Below are positions 9,401 to 18,053 of a stretch of DNA of 64,000 nucleotides, piece after piece. Source of the stretch: Bizionia myxarmorum (GTDB lineage Bacteria > Bacteroidota > Bacteroidia > Flavobacteriales > Flavobacteriaceae); contig NZ_VSKK01000002.1 in NCBI RefSeq assembly GCF_008086205.1, positions 372,001 to 436,000 of the forward strand, given 5' to 3'. Below the pieces are notes generated by a model that was given only the letters and a program-made list of their open reading frames with translations, was not told the DNA's origin and made no database searches. The stretch's first letter is position 1. The number at the start of each line of letters is the position of its first letter. The translations under genes were made by a program, and so were the position numbers.

Positions 9401-10138
9401 TGCTTTTATAGAAATAACAGAATCAAAATCTTTAACTTGATAAAAATCAGGTTTATCAGCCGTTTTTGGCGCAAACTGCTCTACGCGTGGACCTTTTACA
9501 AAAGCCACATTATCTTTATAAGCCGAAACAATATCGTTAGGAAATTGTTTCGATGTTTCTTTAATTAATTTGAAAAGTGAGGTTGGTTTTTCTTCACCAT
9601 CAATTACAAATGTGCCATTAAATATTTTATGACGACAGTGTTCAGAATTCACTTGTGAGAAACCAAAGACTTCAGAATCGGTTAATGGTCTACCAATTTT
9701 TTTTGAAACACCTTCAAGATATTCAATTTCTTCAGCATTTAAAGCCAAACCTTCTTGTTGGTTATAAGCCGAAATATCTTCAATTTTCAGAATAGGTTCT
9801 GGTTGAATATTAATGGTGAAAGATTCTTGATTCAGTCCATTATATTTTTCAGAAATCATGGGATCAAAATCTTTAAAATCTTCAGAAGTCGCTTGAAATT
9901 CTTCAATACGAATAATGCCTTCAATTCCCATGTTTTGGGTAATTTCCATGGCATTGGTACTCCAAGGCGTAATCATGGCAGCACGTGGTCCAACAAAAAA
10001 AGCATCCAAAGATGCTTGATCTATTTTTGGCTGGTTGCCAAAAAGCCACACCAATTTAGATATGGTTTCTGTTGATAATTCTTTTGTTGCTTGAACAGCG
10101 AATACGTTACTGTTTTGGTTTCCGAAGAAATGAATCAT
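6434..10138 (-). CDS. purL: Phosphoribosylformylglycinamidine synthase (FGAM synthase), long form
   Basis: A 1234-residue cytoplasmic enzyme of purine synthesis that converts FGAR, glutamine and ATP to FGAM. It is the single-chain form also found in proteobacteria and eukaryotes (E. coli about 1295 residues), not the PurS/Q/L complex. Visible are the catalytic-domain His in FSQVNSEHCRHKIFNG, the ATP/substrate motif ETHNFPTTVEPFNGAATG followed by GGEIRDRLAGGKGS, a second half-domain with GKDSLSMKQKY, and the C-terminal class I glutaminase. In the glutaminase the nucleophile Cys of VGICNGAQ is at about residue 1081, and the catalytic His is probably in MPHIERSTFPW. The start at 10138 fits the family N terminus. 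It stands alone, with a terminator downstream. Confidence 0.97.
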   Translation of the reverse strand: MIHFFGNQNSNVFAVQATKELSTETISKLVWLFGNQPKIDQASLDAFFVGPRAAMITPWSTNAMEITQNMGIEGIIRIEEFQATSEDFKDFDPMISEKYNGLNQESFTINIQPEPILKIEDISAYNQQEGLALNAEEIEYLEGVSKKIGRPLTDSEVFGFSQVNSEHCRHKIFNGTFVIDGEEKPTSLFKLIKETSKQFPNDIVSAYKDNVAFVKGPRVEQFAPKTADKPDFYQVKDFDSVISIKAETHNFPTTVEPFNGAATGAGGEIRDRLAGGKGSLPLAGTAVYMTSYSRLEETRPWEQKMQARPWLYQTPMDILIKASNGASDFGNKFGQPLICGSVLTFEHDETESTIINGESRSIRKLGYDKVIMQAGGIGYGKADQAIKDKPKVGDKIVILGGENYRIGMGGAAVSSADTGEFSSGIELNAVQRSNPEMQKRAANAVRGMVESEENFIVSIHDHGAGGHLNCLSELVEETGGNIDLDKLPVGDPTLSAKEIIGNESQERMGLVIAQKHIETLQKIADRERSPMYTVGDVTGNDRFTFESKTTGEKPMDFALEDMFGSSPKTIMTDKTIDRNYGGISYDYNKFQDYLEQVLQLEAVACKDWLTNKVDRCVGGKVAKQQCAGPLQLPLNNVGVMALDYKGKEGVATSIGHAPISGLISPTAGSRNAITESLTNLVWAPLKDGLKSVSLSANWMWPCKNEGEDARLYEAVQAVSEFSIGLGINVPTGKDSLSMKQKYPNEEVISPGTVIISAAGNCNDITKVVEPVFQKQGGNIYYINISQDEFHLGGSSFAQIMNKVGNTTPNVQSADYVKNVFNTMQSLIKDDKILAGHDVASGGLITTLLEMCFADTNLGAELDITALNQKDSIKVLFAENSGIVFQAKDHTVEQILKDAKIDFLNIGTVQESDVLSIINNNEVFVLTVSRLRDVWFKTSFLLDQKQTANGLAQDRFDNYKKQPLEFKFPAHFTGKLDNSSRTGQSRPKAAILREKGSNSEREMANAMYLAGFDVKDVHMTDLISGRENLEEIQFIGAVGGFSNSDVLGSAKGWAGAFLYNEKANIALKNFFKRKDTLSVGICNGAQLFMELALVNPEHENHGKLTYNESHKHESGFTSVEIKKNNSVMLSSLEGSKLGVWISHGEGNFKLTESEDQYNIVAKYGYDGYPANPNGSDFNTAMMCDKTGRHLVTMPHIERSTFPWNWAHYPSDRKDDVSPWLEAFGNARVWIEAQNK

Positions 10139-10252
10139 TATATAGATATTAAAGTTGTGTTTAAAAATGTAAATTTACTTTTTTTCAGTGTAATAAGCGC
10201 TATTTACATTCTTGAAAATAGTTAGTTATTCACGCTGTTATTAACCAAAAAA

Positions 10253-10276
10253 AAAGCGACTCGTTAAAGTCGCTTT
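10253..10276 (-). terminator. Intrinsic terminator after endonuclease I gene
   Basis: AAAGCGACT / AGTCGCTTT with a 6-base loop and a long A-run on the left, which is a U-tract on the minus strand. It lies just past the endonuclease stop codon. Confidence 0.85.
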
Positions 10277-10281
10277 CAAAT

Positions 10282-12105
10282 TTATTTTTTAATAAGTTTC
10301 TTACTTATAATTTTTTGATCTTGTTGCAGCCTTATAATATAAACGCCACTGCTCAAAGATTCCGTATTGATAGTGTTATCCGTTTTATTAATAACTTGCG
10401 ACAGTACTTTTTTACCAAGCAAGGTATAAATATCAATTTGCGTGTCTTTAGGATTTAGTAATTTGATATTCAGCGAATTTTTAACAGGATTAGGATAAAT
10501 ATCGATTTTTGAAATTGAGAAGTCATCCGTACTTAAGTTGGAATAACATGTCCAAGACAAATCATCGAAAATAACTCTGTTACCTGTAGAACTATTTCCA
10601 TCTATAACAATTGAAACAGTTCCTTCTATATTAATTGCAGGAGTTGTAACTGTTTGTGTAATATCTTGTTCTCCATAGGCAATAGTACCCACAATGGTTC
10701 CATTTACTTTTAAGTTAAAAGTTCCGGCAGATCCTCCAAATACACGTTTTGTTGTTACGGTTAGGACTCCAATACCTCCAGAAGAAGTAGGAGCTGTTAA
10801 AACGCCATCTCTTATAGCAATAGCTTTATTATTTAAATTTTGATCGGTACGTGCATCTGTAGCTGACCACGTTCCACCATTATCCCCAATCCAACTTCTC
10901 GCCGTGTAAGAACTCGGGCTATCCGTTGGAATGTTTTCAAAAGACTCATCTAGACAATCGGTTCCAGTACCATTATCTGTTGTAGTTTCACAAGCTTGGT
11001 TGCTAAAGCCGGATTGGTTTCCAGCAGCATCTTTCGCTTTAATTGTGAAACAATATTCTGTTGCAGCTAATAAACCAGTTACGGTAGAATTTGAAGTCGT
11101 TGCATTGGAATTAAGAACGCCATCCACATAAATATCATAAGATGTTACGCCAATATTATCTGTTGCAGATGTCCAAGTTACATATATTGAATTGTCTGTA
11201 GGATTTGATGCTACCAAATTAGTTGGAGCAGTTGGAGCTTCAGTATCTGGATTAGGATTCCAAATCATATTAGCATATTCTGGATGATCTACAAACGGAT
11301 TCGCATTACCTTGAAATTTGTAAGCAGCATTGTTTCTATCTCTTTCTCTTTGATCTACTGGATCAACATTATAATGCCAATCTAAAAGCATATCAACAGC
11401 CCAAGGGAAAAATACTTGATCATTACTACCGTTAAACATGTCAAAGCTCGTATAGCCATCAACGGTGTCTTCATAACGCGTAGCGAAATATAATAAAGCG
11501 CGTGCTATATCACCTTTAAATTCATCTATTGGTTCAAACATAGTACCAGAATATCCCGGGACTGCACTTGATCCTCTTTTAGATCCATTAAGAGATGTTA
11601 AATTTGGGACAGCAACATTTCCGAAAGGGAAACTACCTCTATAATTATTTACTCTACAATCTGTTGGTATAACGTGGTGAATATCACTTTGCATTGGATA
11701 ACCACTGCTAAAAGAAGATTGCGGGATTAAATGTTCTCTATTATAACAATCGCCTTCAGAGTTTTGATTGCCACCCTCATCTACATTATGTGTGAAATTA
11801 TAAGGATCTGGACCGTTAGGATTTTCAGAATAAAAGTCTAAAACAGTTCCATCGTTTTCATAATTATTTCCAGAAGATACATTGACATCAGAATGCGTGT
11901 CAACATAACCTTGAGAGTTTGCAATCCCTGCACCATCATATAATTGATCATATGATCTTGGCGTGTGGCCATTTGCAGTTATGTTTTTTAATTGTGTTTT
12001 TAGGGCATATCCTGTTCCTGTTGCAGAATTATAATAACCTGCAGGAATTTGGGCTGATGCACTTAATGAAAACACAAGTGCTAAAATAAAGTAGATTTGT
12101 TTCAT
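10282..12105 (-). CDS. Secreted endonuclease I-family nuclease with Fn3 domain and T9SS sorting signal
   Basis: A 607-residue exported protein. A Sec signal peptide (residues 1-18, ending SASAQ) is followed by an endonuclease I domain (about 20-285) with NREHLIPQSSF, DIHHVIPTDCRVNNYRG and FPFGNV. These are the His-metal-Asn type motifs of EndA/Bsn-like extracellular nucleases. A fibronectin type III domain follows (about 290-378: PTAPTNLVASN to ACETT), then a beta-rich region (about 385-525) and a T9SS type A sorting domain (about 530-607: IDIYPNPVKNSLNIK, then SSGVYIIRLQ and a KKLIKK end). It probably degrades environmental nucleic acid for nucleotides and phosphate, or remodels biofilm. Its start is 5 bases downstream of rsmB, so they may share a transcript. 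Substrate range (DNA and/or RNA) is not visible. Confidence 0.9.
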   Translation of the reverse strand: MKQIYFILALVFSLSASAQIPAGYYNSATGTGYALKTQLKNITANGHTPRSYDQLYDGAGIANSQGYVDTHSDVNVSSGNNYENDGTVLDFYSENPNGPDPYNFTHNVDEGGNQNSEGDCYNREHLIPQSSFSSGYPMQSDIHHVIPTDCRVNNYRGSFPFGNVAVPNLTSLNGSKRGSSAVPGYSGTMFEPIDEFKGDIARALLYFATRYEDTVDGYTSFDMFNGSNDQVFFPWAVDMLLDWHYNVDPVDQRERDRNNAAYKFQGNANPFVDHPEYANMIWNPNPDTEAPTAPTNLVASNPTDNSIYVTWTSATDNIGVTSYDIYVDGVLNSNATTSNSTVTGLLAATEYCFTIKAKDAAGNQSGFSNQACETTTDNGTGTDCLDESFENIPTDSPSSYTARSWIGDNGGTWSATDARTDQNLNNKAIAIRDGVLTAPTSSGGIGVLTVTTKRVFGGSAGTFNLKVNGTIVGTIAYGEQDITQTVTTPAINIEGTVSIVIDGNSSTGNRVIFDDLSWTCYSNLSTDDFSISKIDIYPNPVKNSLNIKLLNPKDTQIDIYTLLGKKVLSQVINKTDNTINTESLSSGVYIIRLQQDQKIISKKLIKK

Positions 12106-12110
12106 AATTT

Positions 12111-13325
12111 TTAATTTTTCTTTTCAAGTAAAGCCATATAAAATCCATCGAAACCGCATTTTGAAGCCAATACTTTTTTGTCTTTAATAAATGTGAAATC
12201 TTTTCCAGATTCTGAAGCTAAAAATGTTTCCACCTGTTTTTGGTTTTCACTTGGTAATACCGAACACGTAGCATAAACCATTTGACCACCAGGTTTAACA
12301 ATTTTACAATATTGTTGTAGAATTTCCTGTTGCGTTTTCTTTATTTTCTCTAAAAATTCAGGTTCCAATTTCCATTTGGCATCTGGATTTCTGCGTAAAA
12401 CACCTAATCCTGAACAAGGCGCATCAATTAAAACGCGATCTGCCTTGTCATACAATTTCTTGATAACTTTAGTAGAATCTATATGTCTTGGTTCAATGTT
12501 GTGCGCACCATTTCTTTTGGCACGACGCTTCAATTCATTTAATTTGTTGGCATAAATATCTAAAGCGATAATTTGTCCTTTATTTTCCATTAAAGAGGCC
12601 AAATGCAAAGTTTTTCCACCAGCTCCAGCGCAGGTATCAACCACACGCATACCAGGTTCTACATTTAAAAATTCCGCTACCAATTGTGAAGACGCATCTT
12701 GAACTTCAAAATGCCCATTTTTAAACGCATCTGTTGTAAAAACATTGGCACGCTCTTTTAGTCTTAAAGCATTTGGATATTCCTTTATGAAATCGGTTTC
12801 AATTTCTAAATCGAATAACTCTGCTTGTAGTTTTTCTTTAGTCGTTTGAAGTGTATTAACACGTAAAACAACATCGGCTTGCTCATTTAATGCAGCAATT
12901 TCAGTGGTCCATGCAGCTTCACCTAATTCTTTAACGCCCAATTCATCCATCCAATCTGGAATAGATTCTTTGAATTTTCTAATTTTAGATAATTCATCAA
13001 AACGCCCTTTTATTTTACGACTTGGTGTGTTTTCAAAATACTTCCAATCTGGTAATTTAATGCCTTTTAATGTTGCCCAAACAGCAAACATGCGCCAAAT
13101 ATCATCACGGCTAAAAGGCTCTTTTACTTCTGCAATTTCAGCGTATAAGCGCTTCCATCTTACCATGTCGTATGTCGTTTCGGCAACAAAACCACGATCG
13201 CGACTTCCCCAACGCTTATCGCGTTTTAAAAGCTGTTGAATAACTTTATCAGCGTATTTCCCTTCGTTAAATATAAGTGTTAAACCGTCAACAACGGCAA
13301 AACATAAGTTTCTATGTAATCGCAT
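12111..13325 (-). CDS. rsmB: RsmB/NOP-family rRNA cytosine-C5 methyltransferase
   Basis: A 404-residue S-adenosylmethionine-dependent RNA m5C methyltransferase. The N-terminal part is an NusB-like RNA-binding region. The catalytic part has SAM motif I VDTCAGAGGKTLHLA, the conserved Pro-Cys of DAPCSGLGVLRRNPDAKWK, and a second Cys in YATCSVLPSENQ. In this family the two cysteines act as nucleophile and in product release. E. coli RsmB modifies 16S C967; whether this protein hits the same base is inferred from overall similarity. The short C-terminal region lacks a PUA-type extension. The secreted nuclease gene begins 5 bases downstream. Confidence 0.88.
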   Translation of the reverse strand: MRLHRNLCFAVVDGLTLIFNEGKYADKVIQQLLKRDKRWGSRDRGFVAETTYDMVRWKRLYAEIAEVKEPFSRDDIWRMFAVWATLKGIKLPDWKYFENTPSRKIKGRFDELSKIRKFKESIPDWMDELGVKELGEAAWTTEIAALNEQADVVLRVNTLQTTKEKLQAELFDLEIETDFIKEYPNALRLKERANVFTTDAFKNGHFEVQDASSQLVAEFLNVEPGMRVVDTCAGAGGKTLHLASLMENKGQIIALDIYANKLNELKRRAKRNGAHNIEPRHIDSTKVIKKLYDKADRVLIDAPCSGLGVLRRNPDAKWKLEPEFLEKIKKTQQEILQQYCKIVKPGGQMVYATCSVLPSENQKQVETFLASESGKDFTFIKDKKVLASKCGFDGFYMALLEKKN

Positions 13326-13483
13326 TCTTTATTTATGTACAGTATTCCGCTGTTGTTTTATAAACTTTAAACGGCATACCATTTGGTTATTTATTAGCTT
13401 GCAAAGGTACACAAAGTTTATTTCTTTAAGAGTTTATCTAATAATTCGTTTAGCTTTTCTATTTTTATCAAAAATTACCAGCC

Positions 13484-14539
13484 ATGAGATATTTCAGTTT
13501 ATTACTAGTGTTATTAACCATTTTAGCCTGTAAAAAGGAAGAGAAAAAACCACAAACAGGTATTTCAAAAGTGGAAATACAAACCATTTTAGAAGATTCG
13601 ACTTTAAGTATTCGTGCTTTAGAAATTTTAGACAAAAATAGTTTGGCATTCGCAGCTAATAAAAATACCTATGGATTATATAATTCAGAAGCCGGAGAAT
13701 GGCTAATTTCAGAACAAGCTCATGATTCCTTGTCTCTAGAATTTCGCGCTATTGCCAATAATTCCGAAGATTTTTTCATGTTAAGTGTCGGCAATCCGGC
13801 ATTATTATTTAAAACATCCAATACAGGAAACATGGAATTGGTTTATAAGGAAGAACATGAAAAGGTGTTTTATGATGCCATGAAATTTTGGAATAAACGA
13901 GAGGGAATTGCTATTGGTGATGCAACCGATAATTGTTTAAGTATTATTATTACCAGAGATGGTGGCAACAATTGGGAGAAAGTTCCCTGTGATATTAAGT
14001 GGTTGCCAGATGCTACAAATGGTGCTGCTGCATTTGCAGCCAGTAATACAAATATTGTAATAAAAGGTTCTAAAACCTGGATCGCAACAGGAGGCATAGT
14101 GAGTACAGTTTTATACTCTGGCGATAAAGGAAAAACTTGGGAGGTTTTTAAAACGCCAATTGTACAAGGAATTGAAACCACTGGTATGTATTCTATGGAT
14201 TTTTATGATGAAAATACAGGCTTTGCCATAGGCGGCGATTATACTAAACCGGATGATAATACAGCCAATAAAATACGCACTATGGATGGAGGAAAAACTT
14301 GGGAAATAATTGGAGAGAACCAAGAGCCAGGATACCGAAGCTGTGTGCAGTATGTTCCAAACCGTGATGGTCAGGAATTAGTAACTGTTGGTTTTAAAGG
14401 TATGGATTACTCTAAAGATAATGGCGCTACGTGGACGCATATTTCGGACGAAGGTTTTTATTCCATTCGCTTTTTAAATGATACTATAGCTTACGCTTCG
14501 GGACAGGGCAGAATAAGTAAATTAGTTTTTAAGAGATAA
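13484..14539 (+). CDS. Asp-box (BNR-like) beta-propeller lipoprotein
   Basis: A 351-residue protein with a lipoprotein signal (LLTILAC, Cys16) followed by KKEEKK, an acidic/basic start that in Bacteroidota can favour surface export. The body carries at least four Asp-box hairpins of the S/T-x-D-x-G-x-T/N-W type: TRDGGNNWEKV, SGDKGKTWEVF, TMDGGKTWEII and SKDNGATWTHI. This indicates a six- or seven-bladed propeller like Ycf48/HCF136 or the non-catalytic shell of sialidases. The sialidase Arg triad is not apparent. Such proteins are often mislabelled 'oxidoreductase'; nothing in the sequence supports redox chemistry. A role in binding or assembly of envelope proteins is plausible, but its partner is unknown. 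Confidence 0.8.
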   Translation: MRYFSLLLVLLTILACKKEEKKPQTGISKVEIQTILEDSTLSIRALEILDKNSLAFAANKNTYGLYNSEAGEWLISEQAHDSLSLEFRAIANNSEDFFMLSVGNPALLFKTSNTGNMELVYKEEHEKVFYDAMKFWNKREGIAIGDATDNCLSIIITRDGGNNWEKVPCDIKWLPDATNGAAAFAASNTNIVIKGSKTWIATGGIVSTVLYSGDKGKTWEVFKTPIVQGIETTGMYSMDFYDENTGFAIGGDYTKPDDNTANKIRTMDGGKTWEIIGENQEPGYRSCVQYVPNRDGQELVTVGFKGMDYSKDNGATWTHISDEGFYSIRFLNDTIAYASGQGRISKLVFKR

Positions 14540-14540
14540 A

Positions 14541-14564
14541 AAAAGCAGCCAATTGGCTGCTTTT
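14541..14564. terminator. Bidirectional terminator
   Basis: A perfect 24-bp palindrome AAAAGCAGCC-AATT-GGCTGCTTTT between the convergent Asp-box lipoprotein and the ECF-sigma operon. Confidence 0.88.
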
Positions 14565-14567
14565 ATT

Positions 14568-15017
14568 TTAGGATGACTTTTTTGAATTACCATGTCTGTT
14601 TTTATATTCTTCAAACATTTTTCGTTTAAAATCGTCTTCTACTTTTTTAAGTGAAATGACTTTTTTTGCAGGTAAAACGGTTTGCAAATTGGTCATGTAT
14701 TTTTGATATAAGCGATATCTTTTTTCATACAATTGCTCCATTTCTTTAATTAATGCTTTGGCATCTTTTTCTGAAATTTTATCAACGTCTATATCTTTTC
14801 TTTTATCTGAAACATCATCGCGTAACGCACTATAATCATCTTCAAACTTATTATAAATAGGCCAAAAATTTTGTGCTTCCGTTTGTGTCAGATTTAATTT
14901 TTCAGTGATATAGGCTACTTTTAAGGTTTTTATTTTTTCGTGATGATTATCTGGTTTTTGAGCAAAACTTATGGCGCTAAAAAAAACAGTGGCTAATATT
15001 AAGGTGATTTGCTTCAT
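14568..15017 (-). CDS. Small periplasmic Spy/CpxP-like helical protein in sigma-factor operon
   Basis: A 149-residue protein with a Sec signal peptide (residues 1-19, ISFAQ) and an all-helical, highly charged body: EKLNLTQTEAQNFWPIY, a kinked helix, then KDAKALIKEMEQLYEKRYR. The LTxxEAxxFWPIY element and the length match proteins annotated in Flavobacteriaceae as 'sensor of ECF-type sigma factor', related to Spy/CpxP periplasmic chaperones. It is the third gene behind the ECF sigma gene and the membrane protein gene, separated by 17 bases, so it probably senses envelope stress for that pair. The sensing role is inferred from context. Confidence 0.75.
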   Translation of the reverse strand: MKQITLILATVFFSAISFAQKPDNHHEKIKTLKVAYITEKLNLTQTEAQNFWPIYNKFEDDYSALRDDVSDKRKDIDVDKISEKDAKALIKEMEQLYEKRYRLYQKYMTNLQTVLPAKKVISLKKVEDDFKRKMFEEYKNRHGNSKKSS

Positions 15018-15034
15018 AATATTTTTTTTTAATC

Positions 15035-15529
15035 TTATTTAAAATCTTCCAAATCGGAATTGTTGTACAAATAACTTTCTAATGACACATCACTTAAAGC
15101 TTCATTATAAATAGCGTTTTCGAAAGCTGCTGGATCTGTGATAAGGTTGTTGAATTCAGAAGGTTCATAATCATTTGAAATAATGTAATTTTCAATACTA
15201 TCATTATCTAAAGATGAAAAGCTAACCGTTTTATTGAAATCTGGCAAACTGATAACGATTATGGCAATTGCGGCAACACTAGCAGCGTATAACCACGTTT
15301 TTTTAGAAAACAATGGAATGACTTTCGGTTCTGGTTTTGCTTCAGAAAAAATATCTCCTTTTGAAATTTTAAAGGTTTCAAAATAGTTTTCTGGAACGCT
15401 AAAACCGGCCGTTTTACTTTTTTCTAGAATGGCTATTTCAATCAATAAAGTGCTTTCAAAATCCTGAAAATAAGTATCCGGAGTTTTAAACCCTGATTTT
15501 TTGATAGTATGTAATTTACTGTTTTTCAT
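15035..15529 (-). CDS. Single-pass membrane protein, putative anti-sigma factor
   Basis: 164 residues. A cytoplasmic N-terminal region of about 90 residues contains two copies of a short motif (GFKTPDTYFQDFE near residue 13 and GFSVPENYFETFK near 42). It is followed by one membrane helix (LYAASVAAIAIIVISL, about 93-110) and an acidic periplasmic tail. This layout, and the position directly after an ECF sigma gene, suggest an anti-sigma factor. No zinc-binding HxxxCxxC motif is present, so it is not a classical ZAS protein. The repeated (F)xxPxxYFxxFx motif may be the sigma-binding element, which is an inference. Confidence 0.65.
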   Translation of the reverse strand: MKNSKLHTIKKSGFKTPDTYFQDFESTLLIEIAILEKSKTAGFSVPENYFETFKISKGDIFSEAKPEPKVIPLFSKKTWLYAASVAAIAIIVISLPDFNKTVSFSSLDNDSIENYIISNDYEPSEFNNLITDPAAFENAIYNEALSDVSLESYLYNNSDLEDFK

Positions 15530-15560
15530 TACTCTTTGGACTTCAGTTTCTTAAAAAGGT

Positions 15561-16103
15561 TTAATCGTTTAGAAGAAAGGCTTCTACTTTTTTAACGGCA
15601 ATATGGTAAGACGACTTTAAAGCGCCTTCACTGGTCTCTAAAATTTCAGCCATATCTTTATATTTTAATTCTTGAAAATACTTCATGTTAAAAACTAATC
15701 GCTGTTTTTCTGGTAATGTGGCAATGGCACGTTGTAATTTAATCTGAATTTCTTCACCTTCAAAATACACATCAGCTTCCAGATTAGCAATGGCCATATC
15801 TTGAACTTCCTCATTGCTTATTTGCATTTGCTTGGCACGATTACTAATAAATGTTAATGATTCGTTTGTGGCAATACGATACATCCATGAAAAAAGTTTG
15901 CTATCACCTTTGAAATTTCCAATATTTCTATAAATTTTTATGAAGGTATTCTGTAGAACATCATCTGCATCGTCATGCGATTTCACGATATTTCGAATAT
16001 GCCAATATAAACGCTCTTTGTATTGCGTCACCAATTCATTGAAAGCAGGTTCACGGTTGCTTTCAGATTTTAAATCGGCAATTAATTGGGTTTCGGCGTT
16101 CAC
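15561..16103 (-). CDS. ECF RNA polymerase sigma factor
   Basis: A 180-residue sigma-70 family ECF factor. Region 2 is visible as ADDVLQNTFIKIYRNIGNF and FSWMYRIATNESL, and region 4 as TLPEKQRLVFNMKYFQELKYKDMAEIL with the helix-turn-helix ETSEGALKSSYHIAVKK. Translation appears to start at a GTG (16103), because the family N terminus aligns there and no upstream ATG is in frame. The 31-base gap to the putative anti-sigma gene and 17 bases to the Spy-like gene make a three-gene envelope-stress operon. It is likely autoregulated, but the promoter motif cannot be read with confidence. Confidence 0.92.
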   Translation of the reverse strand: MNAETQLIADLKSESNREPAFNELVTQYKERLYWHIRNIVKSHDDADDVLQNTFIKIYRNIGNFKGDSKLFSWMYRIATNESLTFISNRAKQMQISNEEVQDMAIANLEADVYFEGEEIQIKLQRAIATLPEKQRLVFNMKYFQELKYKDMAEILETSEGALKSSYHIAVKKVEAFLLND

Positions 16104-16223
16104 TTATCGATTTTAACTTTAGACTAGCTTAAGTTAAAAAAGTTTAATGAGAATGTTGGAAGTTATTGACAATAAGAGTTTATTGATTTTTTAAAAAAAG
16201 AATATGAACTATTTCTAAATGGT

Positions 16224-18053
16224 TTAATCAAAACTTTGTAAGTCTACCAACCTGCGGTAGGTTCCATTTTTAGCCATGAGTTCAGTATGTGCTCCTTGTT
16301 CCACTATTTCACCGTGTTTCATAACCACAATAAGATCTGCGTTTTGAATGGTAGATAAGCGATGCGCAATAACAATGGATGTTCTATTTTTCATCATGTT
16401 TTCCAAAGCAATTTGCACTAAACGTTCACTTTCGGTATCTAAAGCCGAAGTAGCTTCATCCAGAATCATAATAGGTGGATTTTTTAAAACAGCTCTGGCA
16501 ATACTTAAACGTTGTTTTTGGCCACCAGAGAAATTATTTCCTGCGTCACCAACATTTGTATAAACACCTTGAGGCAATTCTTGCACAAACTCCCATGCAT
16601 TGGCAATTTTTAAAGCGTCAATAATTTCTGCATCCGTGGCATCTGGTTTTCCAATGGCAATATTGTTTTTAATGGTATCGTTGAAAAGAATAGAGTCTTG
16701 TGTAACTAATCCCATCAGGTCGCGTAATGACTTTTTAGTCATGTTCTTGATGTCGACGCCATCTATAGAAATGCTACCTTCATTTACATCATAAAATCTC
16801 GTCACTAAATTGGCTATGGTGCTTTTTCCGCTTCCAGATTGGCCAACAAGCGCCACTGTATTGCCCTTATCTACTTGTAGACTAAAGTTTTTAAGAACGT
16901 ATTCGTTATCATATTTAAAAGAAATATTATTTACAGAAACATGTTGTTTGAATTCTTCTAAAATTACAGCATCCGGATTATCTCGCATATTGTCCTCTTC
17001 ATGTAAGATTTCGAAAACACGATCTGCCGCTGCCATCCCATTTTTTACCTTATAACTGGCTTTACTAATAGCTTTTGCAGGCGTTAAAATACCATAAGCA
17101 AGTAGCATAAATCCTATAAATGTGGTGCCTTCAATTACTTGATCTATAAGCACTAATTTCCCACCATACCATAATAAAACAGCAATGGTAATAATTCCTA
17201 ATATTTCGCTTACCGGACCCGCCAAATTGTTTTTAAGCCCGATGCTATTGGATAATTTTAAAAGTTTATCGGCTGATTCTCTAAAATTACTTTTGAAAAT
17301 AGGTTCAGCATTATAACTTTTTACAATTTTAAGCCCTGTTAACGTTTCTTCAACTATTGAAATTAAGCGTCCAGATTCTTGTTGTGCAGTCAGCGATTGA
17401 CTTTTTAGTCTTTTTCCGATTCTTGAAATTATAAACCCAGCCGTTGGAATAAAAATTAGAACAAATAATGATAAGCGCCAATTTATATAAAACATGGTTC
17501 CTAAAGCGAATACAATGTTCAAGGGTTCTCTAACTACTAATTCTAAAACAATAAATAGCGAGTTTTGCATTTCGCCAATGTCACCTAAAATTCGAGCCAT
17601 GACATCGCCTTTTTGTCGTTTAGAGTAAAATTTTAAAGGAAGATTAATAATATTATCATACATATCATTTCGCAAATCGGTTAAGACACCGTTTTTTAAA
17701 TACATAAGATGTTGACTGGCAAAATACCCAAATAAGTTTTTAAGTGCGAAAGTGGAAATCACTATAGAGATTACTATTAACAAAGCCATCTGGGCGTTAT
17801 TGGTATCTAAATAGTTGCTAATATGATAATTTAGCAAGTCATTAGCATAATTCTTTAAATCGCCGATTCCATTCCAAATAGGTTCTTTTGTTACGCGATT
17901 CGTTTTGTCAAATAAAACATTTAACATCGGAATCAAGGCCACAAAGGAAAGAGTCGTGAATAATGCATTTAGAATGTTAAAAATCACGTTTAAAACTACG
18001 TGTTTTTTAAATTTCTTTATGAATGGTAATAGCTGAATTGTAATTTTTTTCAT
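16224..18053 (-). CDS. MsbA-like ABC exporter (fused permease-ATPase)
   Basis: A 609-residue half-transporter: six membrane helices over residues 1-320 and an ATPase domain with Walker [14 protein letters not shown] signature [14 protein letters not shown], Walker [14 protein letters not shown] and the switch His in VIAHRLSTI. It works as a homodimer in the inner membrane. MsbA-type proteins flip lipid A or other lipids, but substrates cannot be read from sequence. Its start overlaps the stop of the phosphosugar mutase by four bases (ATGA), implying translational coupling in an operon. Confidence 0.88.
   Translation of the reverse strand: MKKITIQLLPFIKKFKKHVVLNVIFNILNALFTTLSFVALIPMLNVLFDKTNRVTKEPIWNGIGDLKNYANDLLNYHISNYLDTNNAQMALLIVISIVISTFALKNLFGYFASQHLMYLKNGVLTDLRNDMYDNIINLPLKFYSKRQKGDVMARILGDIGEMQNSLFIVLELVVREPLNIVFALGTMFYINWRLSLFVLIFIPTAGFIISRIGKRLKSQSLTAQQESGRLISIVEETLTGLKIVKSYNAEPIFKSNFRESADKLLKLSNSIGLKNNLAGPVSEILGIITIAVLLWYGGKLVLIDQVIEGTTFIGFMLLAYGILTPAKAISKASYKVKNGMAAADRVFEILHEEDNMRDNPDAVILEEFKQHVSVNNISFKYDNEYVLKNFSLQVDKGNTVALVGQSGSGKSTIANLVTRFYDVNEGSISIDGVDIKNMTKKSLRDLMGLVTQDSILFNDTIKNNIAIGKPDATDAEIIDALKIANAWEFVQELPQGVYTNVGDAGNNFSGGQKQRLSIARAVLKNPPIMILDEATSALDTESERLVQIALENMMKNRTSIVIAHRLSTIQNADLIVVMKHGEIVEQGAHTELMAKNGTYRRLVDLQSFD

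Noticed and set aside
9755-10075. 106-residue ORF on the plus strand over the start of purL
   Set aside because: Shadow of the conserved purL reading frame; no start context or recognisable domain.
13484-14539. Possible sialidase or oxidoreductase
   Set aside because: Asp-boxes show a propeller, but the sialidase Arg triad and any redox cofactor motif are not seen.
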